Assembly: GCA_021769865.1 (NCBI GenBank)
Contig: JAETSB010000009.1
Span: forward strand, 1 to 64,000
Reading direction: 5' to 3'
Origin: Oscillospiraceae bacterium
Lineage (GTDB): Bacteria; Bacillota; Clostridia; Oscillospirales; Oscillospiraceae
Length of the DNA stretch: 64,000 nt
Part shown: one piece after another, positions 1 to 7,606 of the stretch
How positions within the stretch are numbered: the first letter of the stretch is position 1
Layout: each line of letters begins with the position of its first letter
Position numbers and translations under genes: made by a program
Notes under the pieces: model-generated
The model's database searches: none
What the model was told of the DNA's origin: nothing
The model's input: only the letters and a program-made list of their open reading frames with translations

Positions 1-42
1 CACGTTATCGCTTATGTCGTGGCGGTGATAGGATGCTTCCAT
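1..42 (-). CDS. IS5-family transposase, N-terminal fragment (runs off the window)
   Basis: Reading the minus strand from an ATG at 42-40 gives MEASYHRHDISDNV, which matches the usual opening of IS5-family transposases (the YHRHDISD segment). A purine-rich ribosome site (gggggagaaagaaag) lies just upstream. Only 14 codons are in the window. To the right, CTATCT (93-98) and AGATAG (116-121) bracket a short dyad that could be the IS end, but the terminal repeat cannot be confirmed without the other end. The 11-mer GATGCTTCCAT occurs twice, at 32-42 over the start codon and at 67-77. The family call rests on a very short match. Confidence 0.5.
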   Translation of the reverse strand, partial: MEASYHRHDISDNV

Positions 43-205
43 CTTTCTTTCTCCCCCGTCTTTTAAGATGCTTCCATTCTATCACAATACCTCTATCTTG
101 TGTAGACACTATCTAGAGATAGGAAAGCTTTATATTTAAAAATTGATCTACATTATAAAAAGCTACTAAAATAAAGGCGCATAAACTCCGCATAATGATA
201 TCACT

Positions 206-246
206 TTATACGCATAACTAAGGCCCATTTCATGTTATGCGTATAA
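206..246. repeat. Perfect 13-bp inverted repeat with GCGTATAA motifs
   Basis: TTATACGCATAAC (206-218) and GTTATGCGTATAA (234-246) are perfect inverted copies with a 15-bp spacer. Further GCGTATWA motifs follow in the same orientation at 261-268 and 365-372. The arrangement resembles binding sites for a recombinase or element-encoded regulator, because it lies in the non-coding stretch upstream of the tyrosine recombinase. The function is inferred only from layout. Confidence 0.5.
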
Positions 247-296
247 TAACTGTATAAAATGCGTATTAGGGTAGGCCAAGCTTCGGTAAAGCGGCA

Positions 297-362
297 ATAA
301 TACGGCGTTAATACGTACAGACACAGCGAGGCATTCAATCGTATGTATTAACGCCGCATTAT
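297..362. repeat. 22-bp inverted repeat around a 22-bp loop
   Basis: The arm at 297-318 (ATAATACGGCGTTAATACGTAC) and the arm at 341-362 are inverted copies matching at 20 of 22 positions. The pair lies about 70 bp upstream of the promoter at 432-460. It could form a long cruciform or RNA stem or be a recombinase core site. No ORF in this AT-rich stretch looks real. Confidence 0.5.
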
Positions 363-431
363 GTGCGTATAAGCATATCTTGTGTCTGCACTTGTAAAAG
401 CTGGAAAAAACACAATATATAGAGAATTTTC

Positions 432-460
432 TTGACATAGAGAGTATCTTGTGGTACCAT
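432..460 (+). promoter_or_regulatory. Sigma-A promoter for the candidate small RNA
   Basis: TTGACA (432-437) is followed by a 17-bp spacer and TACCAT (455-460), with a TGG extended -10 element directly before it. A perfect TATAAT also occurs at 467-472 but has no matching -35. Transcription should start near 467. Confidence 0.65.
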
Positions 461-466
461 TTAATT

Positions 467-742
467 TATAATTGATTGTTTGTGCGTCACGGTGAAAGTC
501 CGTGGGCAGACCGCAGGTCTGTCGGCAGACACAAGAGCTGCATTGCATACGTTGTTAAGGTTGTACGCTTCGGTTGAAGGGGAGGCGCTCTAAGGGGCGC
601 AGTATGCCCATTGGCCGAATTTTGGATTTCAAACTGACCGGTATTTACCGGGGGACGGCTTTGCCCACGGGCTAAAATGCAAGATTGCTTGTACTCCAAT
701 GAGAGTGCGAAAGGTTTGGATGACTTTTCGTGCTCTCTTTTT
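467..742 (+). ncRNA. Candidate structured non-coding RNA, about 275 nt
   Basis: The segment runs from a good promoter to a strong intrinsic terminator and has no convincing ORF. It contains consecutive local helices: CACGG-CCGTG (488-504), CAGACC-GGTCTG (507-521), a GGCGC/GCGCC-type stem near 585-600, and the palindrome CCGGTATTTACCGG near 640. The opening GTGCG...GGTGAAAGTCC resembles domain I of bacterial group II introns and slightly resembles the cobalamin riboswitch, but neither a domain V nor the B12-box core is present. I do not recognise the family. Its position ahead of a tyrosine recombinase suggests an element-borne RNA. Confidence 0.45.
701..742 (+). terminator. Intrinsic terminator of the candidate RNA
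   Basis: GAGAGTGCGAAAGG (701-714) pairs along 14 positions, including G-U pairs, with CTTTTCGTGCTCTC (724-737) across a 9-nt loop. A T-run follows. Confidence 0.75.
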
Positions 743-776
743 GTGTTTTCGGACAGTTTAGCTCCACCCAGCACAA

Positions 777-1050
777 CTGACGGCTCTACCAGCCGTCAGT
801 CAGGAAAACAGGATGCCGCACAAGTCAGTCATGCCACACCCTCCCCGCTTTGAGGTTTGCGGGGGCACAGGGTGGATAACCTCAAAGGTCGTTGGTAGCG
901 GCCTCACCTCTCACGATTTCCGACGCCGCGTCGGTCCGGCAGCGTGAGAGCAGCACACCTCACGATCCCAGCCGGAGGGATCACAGGACACACGCGGCAT
1001 ACACCGCAGCCGAGTTGAGCGGTTCGTGTCCACGGCAGCCCGTAAGGGCA
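777..1050 (+). other. Hairpin-rich non-coding leader upstream of the tyrosine recombinase
   Basis: This stretch has no credible ORF but carries a series of perfect stems: CTGACGGCT-AGCCGTCAG (777-799), CCCCGC-GCGGGG (843-864), CTCTCACG-CGTGAGAG (908-950) enclosing CCGACG-CGTCGG, GATCCC-GGGATC (964-982), and GGACAC-GTGTCC (986-1031) enclosing GCGG-CCGC. CTTTGAGG (848-855) can also pair with CCTCAAAG (880-887), which would exclude the 843-864 stem, so two alternative folds are possible. It may be a long regulatory leader of the recombinase mRNA or a second RNA. From about 1050 to 1285 I see nothing further except the ribosome site AAGGAG before 1286. Confidence 0.4.
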
Positions 1051-1285
1051 GGGTGAACTCTACCCCATGCCGTATCGTACTCACCATCGGATAATTCCAA
1101 ACAGAGACAGGCGCTCTCCGCACAATGTTCATTGTCCTCAAAATCCAGTGACTCCAAGGCTTCTAGCGGCAATGACGCGGGAGAAAATGGCCTGTTTCAT
1201 CAGAAATTGGGCAGAAACAGCTGTCCGTGCCACTGGGCAGACTATGCCCATTTGAACATGATCTGTAAAAATAAGGAGCAATGCT

Positions 1286-2206
1286 ATGACAATAAAAACG
1301 CAAAATTCCGGTATCTATCAGACCCTCGTCGCCCAACTGGACAAAGTCGCCCGGCACAACCGCCAGGGCAGCTTCCGCACCAAGGAGCGTTACTATGAGG
1401 CTATGCAGCGATTCTGTAAATTCCTTTCAGCGGAGTACCGTCTGCAAAAACTGGCCAACATCAACGGCAAGCATCTGACTGCCTATGTCCTCTATATGCA
1501 GGAGCGGGGAAAATCCGCCTCCACTATCAAGACTGATCTGGCGGCTATCCGCTTTTTCCACGATAATATGGAAAGGACAAAATACCGCTTGCCCTCCAAT
1601 GATGAGTTGGCGGTGGAGTTGGAGCGCCGGCGCTTCGGCGGAATAGACCGCACTTGGAGTGTCCCAGAGTTTCACCGGTTTCTGGCACACTGCATGGCGG
1701 ATGGTCACGAAGACTACGCTACTGTCGCCTGCCTGACCTGGTACGCCGGACTGCGCATCCATGAGTGCTTCCGCATCGACACGGCTATTGCGGAACAGGC
1801 CCTCCGGGAAAATGCTATAACCGTCAAAGGTAAGGGCGGCAAGATTCGGACTGTGCCCATCAACGAAAGTATTTCCATTGAACTGAAAAAGCTGTTGGCT
1901 ATCACATCCCGGGGGCACAAACTGTTTGTCCCTGACGGCGTGCCCACCGATATTGCCATTGCCCGGCTTCAGCAGTACATCTATCAGGTGCGGCCCAAAA
2001 TTCAGGATGAAGGTTCCACCCGTCCCATGACTCACCACAGTCTGCGCCACAGCTACGCTGCCCGAACCTATCAGGAGTTGATCGACAGCGGCATGAGGCC
2101 TTTCAGCGCCAGCCTCCGTGTCTCTCAGCTACTGGGCCACGAGCGGCCCGACGTCACCCATGGTTATCTGGCCTCCATTTCAAAGGAAGGTGCGAATGGG
2201 AAATAG
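1286..2206 (+). CDS. Tyrosine recombinase / integrase
   Basis: This 306-aa protein is a site-specific DNA recombinase of the phage-integrase (XerC/D-like) family, cutting and rejoining DNA through a 3'-phosphotyrosine. An N-terminal SAM-like DNA-binding domain covers roughly residues 10-100. The catalytic domain shows the first Arg in TWYAGLRIHE, the HxxR box in HHSLRHSYAA, and the last His and Tyr in LLGHERPDVTHGYLA, so the active site looks complete. AAGGAG lies 7-8 nt before the ATG. The gene leads a three-gene cluster with a TnpW-like protein and a serine recombinase, and its end overlaps the TnpW start. The long structured leader upstream suggests post-transcriptional control. Whether it moves this element or inverts a local segment (note the repeats at 206-362) cannot be told from sequence. 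Confidence 0.85.
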   Translation: MTIKTQNSGIYQTLVAQLDKVARHNRQGSFRTKERYYEAMQRFCKFLSAEYRLQKLANINGKHLTAYVLYMQERGKSASTIKTDLAAIRFFHDNMERTKYRLPSNDELAVELERRRFGGIDRTWSVPEFHRFLAHCMADGHEDYATVACLTWYAGLRIHECFRIDTAIAEQALRENAITVKGKGGKIRTVPINESISIELKKLLAITSRGHKLFVPDGVPTDIAIARLQQYIYQVRPKIQDEGSTRPMTHHSLRHSYAARTYQELIDSGMRPFSASLRVSQLLGHERPDVTHGYLASISKEGANGK

Positions 2207-2411
2207 TGGGATAGACCGCCCGCTTCCGGCGCAGAATAACCCCGGAGGCGATGCAATGGAACAGCAGACCGTTACCATGGGTCAGGTCACCTACGAATTG
2301 CGGCGGGTCTTTCAGGGGACACGCCCTTTGTCTGAGCTGATGGCGGAGCGGCTTGCCCAAAATATTCCAGCCGCTCAGTCCGTTGACGGAGGCGACAGTC
2401 ATGAGGTATAA
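2196..2411 (+). CDS. TnpW-like transposon-encoded small protein
   Basis: This 71-aa protein carries the short pattern VTYELRRVFQGTRPLSELMAERL, which is like the TnpW family found next to large serine recombinases in Tn4451-type elements. The role of TnpW is not established; it may bind DNA or assist recombination. I chose the ATG at 2196, which overlaps the integrase stop and has GGAAGG upstream. An ATG at 2256 with a strong CGGAGGCGATGCA site would give a 51-aa product and is equally possible. The gene sits between the tyrosine and serine recombinases in an apparent operon, and its stop is 36 bp before the next start. Confidence 0.6.
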   Translation: MGNSGIDRPLPAQNNPGGDAMEQQTVTMGQVTYELRRVFQGTRPLSELMAERLAQNIPAAQSVDGGDSHEV

Positions 2412-2447
2412 TCAAACCAGTGGGCCGGTTTACCGGAGGAGGCGAGC

Positions 2448-4124
2448 ATGAAAACCGGCAGATTCACACTGGCGTTTGCCTACCTGCGGCTGTCCAACGA
2501 GGAGGCCCAGGGCGGGGAATCGTCCAGTATCACCAATCAGCGCATGATTGTGCAGAACTACTGCAAGCAGAACAACATCACTCTTGTCCGGGAATTTGTG
2601 GACGACGGCTACTCCGGCGGCAACTTCAACCGCCCCGGCTTCAAGGAGATGCTGAAGCAGCTGGAGCAGGGCAAGGCCAATCTGGTCATCACCAAGGACC
2701 TGTCCCGCCTGGGCCGCGATATGCGGGAGGCCAGCTACTACGCTGAACAGTTCTTTCCGGAGCACGGCATTCAGTATATCGCCATCGCGGACAACTTCGA
2801 CACCGAGCACGACAACATCATGGCCCCGTTCCTGTTCGCCATGAACGAGGTCTATCTCCGGGACGGCTCCCGCAAGGTCAAGGACGTGCTGCGGAGCAAG
2901 CGGGAGAGCGGCCAATACTGCGCCTGTCCACCCTATGGCTACCGCAAGGACCGGGAGGACAAGCACCGCCTGGCCCCGGATGAGATGACCGCCCCGGTGG
3001 TGGAGCGCATCTTCCGGCGGGCGGCGGCGGGAGACTCCTCCCGGAAGATCGCCTTGGATTTGAACGCCGACGGGGTGATCCCACCGCTGAAATACCGGGT
3101 GCTGTACCGGGACGAGTTCAGCGAGGAGGGGGCGGCCCGGGCTTCCGATGTGTGGAACTACACTACGGTGAAGCGTATTTTGAAAAATCCGGTTTACCTG
3201 GGTCACACCCTACTGGGCCGAAGCAAAAAGGTGAGCGTCAAGTCCAAAAAGAAAGTGGCTGTCCCTCGGGACAGCTGGGCGGTGACGGAGAACACCCACC
3301 CGCCGCTAGTGGATCAAGCGCTGTTCCAGCGGGCCCAGGAAAACCTGGGCCGGGGCAGCCGGGACTACCGGGCCTATGACCATGTACGGAAAAGCATCTT
3401 TGGCGGCGTGGCGGTGTGCGGCAAATGCGGACATGCCCTGTGCTCCTGCGGCACAGTTTACAAGGGGGAGCGCGAAAAGTACTGGTATCTCTCCTGCACC
3501 CACCAGCGGCAGGACATCTCCGCCCCCTGTGAGGGGGTGCGCATCCGTTACGCCGACCTGATGGAGCTGGTGCGGCGGGACTTGAACAGCCTAATCTCCA
3601 TGAACGAGGCTGAGATGACCGACCTGGTAAACGAAGTGATCCGCCGCCGGTTCAGCGAGGAGAGCCTGGAGACGAAAAAGCTCCAGCGGGAGAAAGCGGA
3701 AGCCCGGCTGGCGGCCATTGACAAGATCGTTACCAAGCTCTACAACGACAACGGCGAGGGACGGTTGGATGATGACCGCCTGGATCGGATGATCGACGAT
3801 CTGGAGCGGGAATCCGGGGAGTTGAAAGCCTTGCTGGATACCTTGAAGGCCCCGGCTCAAGTGGTGGAGACTGAGGAACAGTTTGCAAAGTTCTTTGAGC
3901 TGGCAAAGCAGTATATCCATCTGGAAACTCTGGATCGGGATACCTTGCTGACCTTTGTAGAGCGCATTGAGGTAGGCCCCAAGGAGTACGAGGATGGCAA
4001 ACCGCGAGGAGCCAGAAGCACAGACCCATACCGTCAATCCGTCCGCATTGTCTACAAGTTCATTGGCGATTTAAACGAAGAACAGATGCCAAATTTGGAC
4101 GAAACGACGGAGATTCCCGCTTAA
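2448..4124 (+). CDS. Large serine recombinase, TnpX-like with DUF4368-type C-terminus
   Basis: This 558-aa protein should excise and insert the first element through a phosphoserine intermediate. The N-terminal resolvase domain (about residues 8-155) carries the nucleophile in YLRLSNEEAQ and the arginine-rich SRLGRDMREA segment. A recombinase domain follows, then a zinc ribbon around CGKCGHALCSC...C (about residues 325-365), a coiled-coil region, and a C-terminal DUF4368-like block ending near YKFIGDL. GGAGGCGAGC precedes the ATG. It follows tnpW directly, as is typical of Tn4451-like and clostridial conjugative elements. The element's right end appears to lie only about 100 bp downstream, so most of its cargo would be left of the window or lost. 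Confidence 0.85.
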   Translation: MKTGRFTLAFAYLRLSNEEAQGGESSSITNQRMIVQNYCKQNNITLVREFVDDGYSGGNFNRPGFKEMLKQLEQGKANLVITKDLSRLGRDMREASYYAEQFFPEHGIQYIAIADNFDTEHDNIMAPFLFAMNEVYLRDGSRKVKDVLRSKRESGQYCACPPYGYRKDREDKHRLAPDEMTAPVVERIFRRAAAGDSSRKIALDLNADGVIPPLKYRVLYRDEFSEEGAARASDVWNYTTVKRILKNPVYLGHTLLGRSKKVSVKSKKKVAVPRDSWAVTENTHPPLVDQALFQRAQENLGRGSRDYRAYDHVRKSIFGGVAVCGKCGHALCSCGTVYKGEREKYWYLSCTHQRQDISAPCEGVRIRYADLMELVRRDLNSLISMNEAEMTDLVNEVIRRRFSEESLETKKLQREKAEARLAAIDKIVTKLYNDNGEGRLDDDRLDRMIDDLERESGELKALLDTLKAPAQVVETEEQFAKFFELAKQYIHLETLDRDTLLTFVERIEVGPKEYEDGKPRGARSTDPYRQSVRIVYKFIGDLNEEQMPNLDETTEIPA

Positions 4125-4223
4125 GATGGAGAAGGAACACCAAGATCCCCGAATTTTGAGATTTTGAAACCCCTTGTGCCGCAAGGGGGTTGAGATGCTC
4201 AAGCTGGTGTGGGTACACCAAGG
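4125..4223. other. Right end of the first element
   Basis: This short non-coding stretch separates the serine recombinase stop from surviving SASP codons. It holds a hairpin, CCCCTTG-CAAGGGG (4170-4188), and an inverted repeat, TGGTGT-ACACCA (4205-4220), at the point where SASP homology begins. ACACCAAG occurs twice, near 4137 and 4215. These are likely recombinase recognition features, but the exact crossover base cannot be fixed without the left end. Confidence 0.4.
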
Positions 4224-4313
4224 GAGGTTGGCGTCAACCTGAAGGAAGGCTACAACGGCGACCTGACCAGCCGCGAGGCCGGTTCCGTCGGCGGCCAGAT
4301 GGTTAAGAAGATG
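4224..4313 (+). pseudogene. Alpha/beta-type SASP gene, surviving middle part
   Basis: Thirty codons read EVGVNLKEGYNGDLTSR...AGSVGGQMVKKM, the conserved core of alpha/beta-type small acid-soluble spore proteins, which coat DNA in the spore and protect it. The N-terminal codons are missing because the first element ends just before 4224, and the reading departs from the family after KKM at 4313. The expected ending, IESYEKSL, is found in frame at 18917-18952, after the second element. The native gene was therefore interrupted twice. The ORF-track version (GTG at 4209 to 4406) is a chimaera of element, SASP and element sequence and is unlikely to make a functional SASP. Confidence 0.8.
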
Positions 4314-4314
4314 A
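4305..4314 (+). repeat. attL core AAGAAGATGA
   Basis: This is the left copy of the 10-bp direct repeat, at the point where SASP codons end and element sequence begins. On the element side CGTACG follows at 4319-4324 and GAACG at 4324-4328, matching CGTACG (18899-18904) and CGTTC (18912-18916) on the right arm. That fits a roughly symmetric attP. Confidence 0.65.
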
Positions 4315-4414
4315 CGACCGTACGAACGATGAAGTTTGAACGGGCGGACCGGACAGCGGTGGGGCATCGGTTCATAGCTACATACCAGGCGGGGCTGTAT
4401 GTATAAAGTTTAAG

Positions 4415-4446
4415 GAGCTTCCCTCAAATAGGGAAGCTCTTTTTTC
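4415..4446 (+). terminator. Intrinsic terminator near the left end of the mobilizable element
   Basis: GAGCTTCCCT-CAAAT-AGGGAAGCTC is a perfect 10-bp stem followed by six Ts. In the circular element it would lie just behind the integrase gene and serve as its terminator. Confidence 0.8.
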
Positions 4447-4487
4447 ATAAATTATATAAAATATTCTAAGTATACTTTTAATAATTC

Positions 4488-4516
4488 TTGACTATCATGA
4501 AGTTTAACGGTAGAAT
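4488..4516 (+). promoter_or_regulatory. Promoter of the DUF4143-type ATPase gene
   Basis: TTGACT (4488-4493), a 17-bp spacer and TAGAAT (4511-4516). The ORF-track start (TTG at 4488) is the first base of this -35 box, so translation must begin later, at 4536. Confidence 0.6.
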
Positions 4517-4535
4517 AGCTTCAAAGGAAGGTGGT

Positions 4536-5987
4536 ATGATGGCAATTACAAGCAAGGCGGGCATCTTGAAGGTGCTGACCTCATTTAACCCCTGGTGGAA
4601 AACAGGCGCCGTGAACCCGCAGATGGCAAAGACGTACCGGAGATTTGCCTTTCACGAGGCAATGAAGCGTTTGACGCGGACAGACCTGCGGCGCACCGTC
4701 ATCCTGACCGGAACACGGCGGGTGGGCAAGACTACGATCCAGTATCAGATGATCCAGACCCTGCTGGAGCAGGGAGTCGCGCCGCAAAAGATCGTGTTTG
4801 TCTCGATGGATCATCCCATGCTGAAGCTGAGCGGCTTCAATGATGTTCTGGAATGCTACCACGAGAATGTCTATCCGGAGCAGGATGTGTATTACTTTTT
4901 TGATGAGGTGCAGTACGCGCAGGACTGGGACAAGTGGCTGAAAACGATCTACGATATGCAGCCGGACACCCAGGTGGTGGCGACCGGATCGGCCAGTCCC
5001 GCTCTGATGAGGGGTAGCCGGGAGAGCGGCGCCGGCCGCTGGTCCGTGATACAGGTCCCCACCATGTCGTTTTATGAGTACTGCGAGCTGCTGGACATTG
5101 ACCGGCCTCAGATACCGGAGAACTTGAAGATCACGCCCATGCTGCGCATGACCCAGCAGCAGCGCACGCAGATCATGATACAGCTATCTAAGGTCCAGAA
5201 TCATTTCAACCGCTATTTGCAGGTGGGCGGGTTCCCTGAATTGGCGCTGGCCGACAACGACCTTATGGCCCAGCAGATCATGCGGGAGGACGTGGTGGAC
5301 AAGGTGCTGAAGCGGGATTTGCCTTCCCTGTATAACATCCGAAACGCCACGGAGCTGGAGCGGATCTTTTTATACCTCTGCAATGTCTCCTCCGAGATCG
5401 TGTCGATCGAGGCCATCGCCCGGGAGCTCAGCGGTGTCTCGCGGCCTACCGTGGAGAACTATATTCAATATCTGGAAAGCGCCAATTTGATTTATCAGAG
5501 CTGGCCGGTAAACATGGCGGGGAAGAAGGTTCTGAAAGCCAGCCCCAAGATCTATATCGCGGACGCGGCCATCCGCAACGCGGTGCTGATGGACGACGGA
5601 CTGCTGTCCGACCCGGTGGAGATGGGCAAGATCGTGGAGACGGCTGTCTACAAGCATGTGGCGGCCTTTTACTACCAGCAGGCCGCGTCAGTGGGGTACT
5701 TCCGGGGCGGCAAAAAGGGAAAGGAAATCGACATCGTGGTGGATTATCCCAATACCGCCAATATCCTGATCGAGGTCAAGTATCGGGAGGGAGCGCCCAT
5801 CGCGGACGACGACGCCATTGCCGAGCTGTGCGGCGAGGCGTCCGCGGCGGTGGTCGTGACGAAAAATGTGGACGACTTCGGCGTACACAATACAAAATCC
5901 GGGACGGATATGCTGAGAATCCCGGCGTTCGCGTTCCTCTATTTGCTGGGCCACGCGGAAAAGCATGGATATAGAGGGATTGGATGA
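4536..5987 (+). CDS. AAA-type ATPase with DUF4143-like C-terminus
   Basis: This 483-aa protein belongs to the large group of AAA_14/DUF4143 ATPases common in Firmicutes and Bacteroidetes, whose role is mostly unknown. Walker A is GTRRVGKTT (about residue 60 from this start) and Walker B is YYFFDEVQYAQDW. A winged-helix-like segment (SIEAIARELSGVSRPTVENYIQYLE) and a C-terminal nuclease-like block with DIVVDYPN...LIEVKYREG follow. That last motif resembles the D-ExK core of restriction-like nucleases. AAGGAAGG lies just before ATGATG at 4536-4541. The gene has its own promoter and is the first cargo gene from the left end. A defence or regulatory role is possible but unproven. Confidence 0.75.
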   Translation: MMAITSKAGILKVLTSFNPWWKTGAVNPQMAKTYRRFAFHEAMKRLTRTDLRRTVILTGTRRVGKTTIQYQMIQTLLEQGVAPQKIVFVSMDHPMLKLSGFNDVLECYHENVYPEQDVYYFFDEVQYAQDWDKWLKTIYDMQPDTQVVATGSASPALMRGSRESGAGRWSVIQVPTMSFYEYCELLDIDRPQIPENLKITPMLRMTQQQRTQIMIQLSKVQNHFNRYLQVGGFPELALADNDLMAQQIMREDVVDKVLKRDLPSLYNIRNATELERIFLYLCNVSSEIVSIEAIARELSGVSRPTVENYIQYLESANLIYQSWPVNMAGKKVLKASPKIYIADAAIRNAVLMDDGLLSDPVEMGKIVETAVYKHVAAFYYQQAASVGYFRGGKKGKEIDIVVDYPNTANILIEVKYREGAPIADDDAIAELCGEASAAVVVTKNVDDFGVHNTKSGTDMLRIPAFAFLYLLGHAEKHGYRGIG

Positions 5988-6039
5988 CAAAGTCATAAGC
6001 AGAAATTGCCTGATGTTACAACCCGATTTATTGACTGCC

Positions 6040-6069
6040 TTGCGGCCTGAGGCGGGGATATGCTAAACT
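6040..6069 (+). promoter_or_regulatory. Possible promoter of the hsd operon
   Basis: TTGCGG (6040-6045) with an 18-bp spacer to TAAACT (6064-6069) lies 35 bp upstream of hsdM, in the 116-bp gap after the ATPase. The match is moderate. Confidence 0.35.
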
Positions 6070-6103
6070 ATAGAAAAATACAGCAAAAAGAGGAGTATGC
6101 GAT

Positions 6104-7606
6104 ATGGCCAGCCAAAACACCAGCAGCATTGGGTTTGAGAAGCAAATCTGGGACGCCGCCTGTGTCCTGCGGGGGAATATGGACGCCTCCGAATACAAAA
6201 CGGTAGTTCTGGGCCTGATTTTCCTGAAGTACATCTCGGACCGCTTTGACGAAAAGCACCAGGCCCTGCTGGACGAGGGGGCGGGCTTCGAGGAGGACGT
6301 GGATGAGTACGCCTCCGAGGGCATCTTCTTTGTCCCGGCAAACGCCCGGTGGAGCGTCATTGCCAGGGCGGCGCATACCCAGTCTATCGGGATCGCCATT
6401 GACGACGCCATGCGGAGCATTGAGAAGGAAAATCCGCGTCTGAAGGACATCCTCCCCAAAAACTTTGCCCGGCCGGAGCTGGACAAGCGGCGGCTGGGGG
6501 ATGTGGTGGACCTGTTCACCAACATCCGGATGATCGAGCATGGCGATGAAAAGGACATCCTGGGCCGGACCTATGAGTACTGCCTTTCCAAGTTTGCCGA
6601 GCAGGAGGGCAAGCTGGCCGGGGAGTTCTACACGCCGTCCTGCGTGGTGCGCACGCTGGTGGCGGTCCTCCAGCCCTACCACGGCCGGGTCTACGACCCC
6701 TGCTGCGGCAGCGGCGGGATGTTTGTCCAGTCGGCCAAGTTTGTGGAGAGCCACGCCGGGAACATCAACGATATCTCCGTCTACGGCCAGGACTCCAACC
6801 CCACCACCTGGAAAATGGCCCAGATGAATCTGGCCATTCGGGGCATCGACGCCGACCTGGGCCGCTTCAACGCGGATACCTTCTTCAACGACTGCCACCC
6901 CACCCTGCGGGCCGATTTCATCATGGCCAATCCCCCCTTCAACCTCTCCGACTGGGGGGCGGAGAAACTGAAAGAGGACCCCCGCTGGAAATATGGGATG
7001 CCTCCGGCGGGCAACGCCAACTTCGCCTGGCTCCAGCACATGATCTACCATCTGGCCCCCGGCGGGCGGATCGGCATGGTGCTGGCCAACGGCTCCCTCT
7101 CCTCCCAGTCCGGCGGCGAGGGGAAGATTCGGGAAAACATCATCCGGGCCGACCTGGTGGACTGCATCGTCGCCATGCCGCCCCAGCTGTTTTATACCAC
7201 CCAGATTCCGGTTTCCCTGTGGTTCCTCACCAGGGGTAAGAAGCAGAAGGGCAAGACGCTGTTTATCGACGCCCGGAAGATGGGGACCATGGTCTCCCGC
7301 AAGCTGCGGGAGCTGACCGACGCGGATATCCAGAAGATCGCGGACACCTACAACGCCTTCGCGGCCGGGACGCTGGAGGACGTCAAGGGCTTCTGCGCCG
7401 CAGCGCCCACGGAGGAGATCGCCCGGCAGGACTACATCCTCACCCCGGGGCGGTATGTGGGCATCGAGGAGCAGGAGGACGACGGCGAGCCCTTCGAGGA
7501 GAAAATGGGGCGGCTGACAGCGGAGCTGGGCGGGCTGTTCGCCAGGTCTCACGAGCTGGAGAAGGAGATTCGGGAGCGGCTGGGGGAGATTGGGTATGAA
7601 ATCTGA
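6104..7606 (+). CDS. hsdM: Type I restriction-modification system DNA methyltransferase (M subunit)
   Basis: HsdM transfers a methyl group from SAM to adenine N6 at the site chosen by HsdS and is part of the M2S1 methylase and R2M2S1 restriction complexes. The 500-aa protein has an HsdM_N helical domain (about residues 8-135) and an N6-methylase domain. The SAM motif is [11 protein letters not shown] and the catalytic motif is [13 protein letters not shown]. The length is normal for the family. GAGGAG precedes the ATG. The reading ends within the hsdS ribosome site, and the two genes overlap by about 11 bp, which suggests translational coupling. Confidence 0.93.
   Translation: MASQNTSSIGFEKQIWDAACVLRGNMDASEYKTVVLGLIFLKYISDRFDEKHQALLDEGAGFEEDVDEYASEGIFFVPANARWSVIARAAHTQSIGIAIDDAMRSIEKENPRLKDILPKNFARPELDKRRLGDVVDLFTNIRMIEHGDEKDILGRTYEYCLSKFAEQEGKLAGEFYTPSCVVRTLVAVLQPYHGRVYDPCCGSGGMFVQSAKFVESHAGNINDISVYGQDSNPTTWKMAQMNLAIRGIDADLGRFNADTFFNDCHPTLRADFIMANPPFNLSDWGAEKLKEDPRWKYGMPPAGNANFAWLQHMIYHLAPGGRIGMVLANGSLSSQSGGEGKIRENIIRADLVDCIVAMPPQLFYTTQIPVSLWFLTRGKKQKGKTLFIDARKMGTMVSRKLRELTDADIQKIADTYNAFAAGTLEDVKGFCAAAPTEEIARQDYILTPGRYVGIEEQEDDGEPFEEKMGRLTAELGGLFARSHELEKEIRERLGEIGYEI

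Noticed and set aside
481-742. Group II intron or cobalamin riboswitch from the GTGCG...GGTGAAAGTCC start
   Set aside because: No domain V-like hairpin with AGC and GNRA loop and no 3' intron end is visible. The 701-742 hairpin is a terminator, and the conserved B12-box sequence is absent.
4209-4406. 65-aa ORF as an intact small gene
   Set aside because: Its middle is a SASP core, but both ends are element sequence. It is a chimaera made by two insertions, not a native protein.
4488-4535. ORF-track start of the ATPase at TTG 4488
   Set aside because: The TTG is the first base of a -35 box (TTGACT-17-TAGAAT). The ribosome site and ATG at 4536 give a sensible start.
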